Both the position numbers and the translations under genes were made by a program. Below are positions 14,543-16,239 of a stretch of 16,239 nucleotides of DNA, piece after piece. Below the pieces are notes generated by a model. That model did not search any database, had not been told where the DNA came from, and worked only from the letters and a program-made list of their open reading frames with translations. The stretch's first letter is position 1. Each line of letters starts with the position of its first letter. This DNA comes from an uncultured Lachnospiraceae bacterium (GTDB lineage: Bacteria; Bacillota; Clostridia; Lachnospirales; Lachnospiraceae): positions 1 to 16,239 of the forward strand of contig CAJOQZ010000086.1 of the NCBI GenBank assembly GCA_905236585.1, given 5' to 3'.

Positions 14543-14622
14543 CACAATCATCATGCTCTAATTACAATTCCGCGAAAGAAGGCGTGTCTGAAAGAAATGG
14601 TTTTATTCGTCTGCGTATTATT
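14543..14622. other. Gap between palindromic element and purB end
   Basis: Together with 14289-14542 this makes a 334-bp gene-free interval. Apart from the arm-like fragment near 14583-14593 I see nothing, including no clear intrinsic terminator for purB. Confidence 0.5.
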
Positions 14623-16077
14623 CTATACGTTAATTTCCGCCGTCACGCCAAGTAAATCCTTATTCTCTTCCAGCACCGGCTTTACTACTTCATCCAGATA
14701 TTTTTGCGTCTGCTGCGGCGCACGCCCGACAAACTGCAGCAAGTCCTCTGTGACGTGGACTAAATCCTCTGCCGACAACGGCACGTTCGGGTTATCCGCT
14801 ACAAGTTCAAGCAGGTTGTTCTCCAACCCCTTTTCTTTTACATTGCGCCCCGCTTCCATCGACATCTGGCGGATCTCTTCGTGCATTTTCTGCCGGTCTT
14901 CGCCGAGTTTTACCGCGTCCATGATGATATTCTCCGTCGCCATGAACGGCAGTTCCGAACGAAGATGCTTCTCGATCACTTTCGGATAAACGACGAGTCC
15001 GTCACAGACATTCATGCACAGATCCAATACGCCGTCCGTCGCAAGGAATGCTTCCGCAATCGACAAGCGTTTGTTCGCGGAATCGTCAAGCGTCCGTTCG
15101 AACCACTGCACCGCAGAGGTTATCGCGGGATTTAAGGCGTCGATCATAATGTACCGCGATAAAGATGCGATCCGTTCCGAACGCATCGGGTTACGCTTAT
15201 ACGCCATCGCCGACGATCCGATCTGATTTTTCTCAAACGGCTCCTCGACTTCCTTCAAGTGCTGCAGCAGCCGGATATCATTCGACATCTTGTGCGCACT
15301 TGCTGCAATCCCGGCAAGAACATTCGCCACACGGGTGTCCAGTTTCCGGGAATAGGTCTGTCCCGATACCGGCACACACGCCGTAAATCCCATTTTTTCG
15401 GCAATCATGGGGTCGATTTTTTCAATCGTTTCCTCATCCCCGTCAAACAGTTCCAAAAACGAAGCCTGCGTTCCCGTCGTGCCCTTCGACCCTAAGAGTT
15501 TCATGGTCGAAACCACATAATCTAAATCTTCCAGGTCGATCATAAATTCATTGATCCAAAGCGTTGCCCGTTTCCCGACCGTCGTCGGCTGCGCCGCCTG
15601 AAAATGCGTAAACGCCAGCGTCGGCTGATCCTTATGCTGTTTTGCAAATGCGGATAGTTTTGCGATCACATTGAGCAGTTTTTGACGGAGAAGCATAAGT
15701 CCGTCCCGCATAATGATCACGTCGGTATTGTCCCCGACATAACAGGACGTCGCGCCGAGATGGATGATCCCTGCGGCTTTCGGGCACTGCTGTCCATATG
15801 CGTATACATGGCTCATGACGTCATGCCGAACCTCTTTTTCTCTCGCCTTTGCGACATCATAGTTAATGTCTTTTGCATGGCTTTTCAACTCGTCGATCAT
15901 CTCCTGCGTGATGCGCGGCCTGCCGTCCGCAGACAATCCCAGTTCCATTTCCGTTTCCGCAAGCGCGATCCAGAGTTTACGCCATGTTGTAAACTTTTTA
16001 TCCTGTGAAAATATGTACTGCATCTCTTTGCTTGCGTATCGCTCGGACAGAGGGCTGATATATCTGTCTGTATTCAT
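14623..16077 (-). CDS. purB: Adenylosuccinate lyase, long (human-like) type
   Basis: A 484-residue member of the fumarase/aspartase superfamily. It removes fumarate from SAICAR and from adenylosuccinate in purine synthesis, as a cytoplasmic homotetramer. Motifs seen are RHDVMSH (84-90), GATSCYVGDNTD (108-119), THFQAAQPTTVGKR (157-170), GTTGTQASF (199-207), and the superfamily signature around SSAMAYKRNP with the mobile catalytic serines S288/S289. Length and these segments resemble human ADSL (484 residues) more than the roughly 430-residue Bacillus PurB. In the signature the usual SSAMPYKRNP has Ala for Pro. AAGGAG precedes the ATG at 16077. The gene is separated from htpG by 334 bp, and no other pur gene is in the window. 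I could not place its promoter with confidence. Confidence 0.96.
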   Translation of the reverse strand: MNTDRYISPLSERYASKEMQYIFSQDKKFTTWRKLWIALAETEMELGLSADGRPRITQEMIDELKSHAKDINYDVAKAREKEVRHDVMSHVYAYGQQCPKAAGIIHLGATSCYVGDNTDVIIMRDGLMLLRQKLLNVIAKLSAFAKQHKDQPTLAFTHFQAAQPTTVGKRATLWINEFMIDLEDLDYVVSTMKLLGSKGTTGTQASFLELFDGDEETIEKIDPMIAEKMGFTACVPVSGQTYSRKLDTRVANVLAGIAASAHKMSNDIRLLQHLKEVEEPFEKNQIGSSAMAYKRNPMRSERIASLSRYIMIDALNPAITSAVQWFERTLDDSANKRLSIAEAFLATDGVLDLCMNVCDGLVVYPKVIEKHLRSELPFMATENIIMDAVKLGEDRQKMHEEIRQMSMEAGRNVKEKGLENNLLELVADNPNVPLSAEDLVHVTEDLLQFVGRAPQQTQKYLDEVVKPVLEENKDLLGVTAEINV

Positions 16078-16131
16078 GATCTCTCCTTTTTATGGCGCAA
16101 AAATCAATTTGCATCCAATCATATCTTGTCG
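16078..16131. other. purB leader
   Basis: Holds the purB ribosome binding site (AAGGAG on the minus strand, just before the ATG). A TATGAT-like -10 candidate lies near 16120-16125 on the minus strand but has no acceptable -35. No purine riboswitch features are recognised. Confidence 0.4.
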
Positions 16132-16239
16132 GAACAAACAAATCTTAAGTGTTCGATCGCACGTACGGTTCTAACTTCGTCTTCGACTCGTTACAACCTA
16201 GTGCTCGTACTCATTCTGCGTACTAACCTCATGCTTCGC
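16132..16239. repeat. Intergenic palindrome family, copy 3 arm and mosaic, cut by window end
   Basis: The first 23 bases (16132-16154) are identical to 12064-12086. After that the sequence departs from copy 2 and instead resembles the interior of the 14426-14542 element: CACGTACGGTTCTAACTT (from 16160) against CACGTAACGGTTCTAAACT (from 14461). It ends in CTCATGCTTCGC, as at 3753-3764. It looks like a composite of the other palindromes, but the right arm is outside the window. Confidence 0.6.

Noticed and set aside
16078..16239. Purine riboswitch before purB
   Set aside because: I could not find the conserved loop sequences of the purine or PRPP aptamers; the region is explained better by the repeat arm.

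Overview
The window looks like chromosomal DNA of a low-to-mid GC Firmicute of the class Clostridia, most plausibly Lachnospiraceae. This rests on the gene types: a CIRCE operator, GGAGG-type ribosome binding sites, a Clostridia-style fused (R)-2-hydroxyacyl-CoA dehydratase activator protein, a DUF2225 protein, a bacterial glutaminyl-tRNA synthetase, an adenylosuccinate lyase of the long human-like type, and an MBOAT/DHHW acetylation pair. The assignment is an inference from family knowledge, not from a search. Nine protein-coding genes account for almost all the coding sequence. I see no tRNA, rRNA, CRISPR array, phage or transposase gene.

Layout. 1-297 is a gene-free stretch packed with palindromes. 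343-1095 (+) is exonuclease III, closed by a strong bidirectional terminator (1102-1134) that also closes the opposing group 4734-1143 (-): an eight-residue-rich cysteine/histidine-tailed rhomboid-like membrane protein, then glnS, then a DUF2225 zinc-ribbon protein 13 bp after glnS. A divergent promoter region (4735-4890) separates that group from the 1413-residue activator/dehydratase-like protein (4891-9132, +). Its stop codon lies inside the end of the convergent DHHW gene (9121-10551, -), which directly abuts the MBOAT acyltransferase gene upstream of it (10552-11931, -). htpG (12153-14288, -) has a very clear sigma-A promoter, a perfect CIRCE and an extra CIRCE half-site over its -10. purB (14623-16077, -) follows with its own ribosome binding site.

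How the genes work together. Most are independent housekeeping functions: DNA repair (xth), glutamine charging (glnS), purine synthesis (purB) and protein folding (htpG). The MBOAT and DHHW proteins almost certainly form one machine that O-acylates a cell-surface polymer. The 1413-residue protein carries two activase-like modules and a dehydratase-like iron-sulfur half on one chain, so it may be a self-contained ATP-driven low-potential electron device of unknown substrate.

The intergenic DNA is the least ordinary part. At least three intergenic regions (1-63, 12063-12131, 16132-16154) carry related palindromes. The two complete copies keep the same architecture while the stem changes on both sides, which suggests a folded RNA or terminator-like repeat family. 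A second element (14426-14542) has perfect 17-bp terminal inverted repeats. I did not find a convincing new multi-gene system such as a defence or toxin locus; the best candidates for new biology are the palindrome family, the CIRCE-controlled htpG with its duplicated linker, and the fused activator protein.
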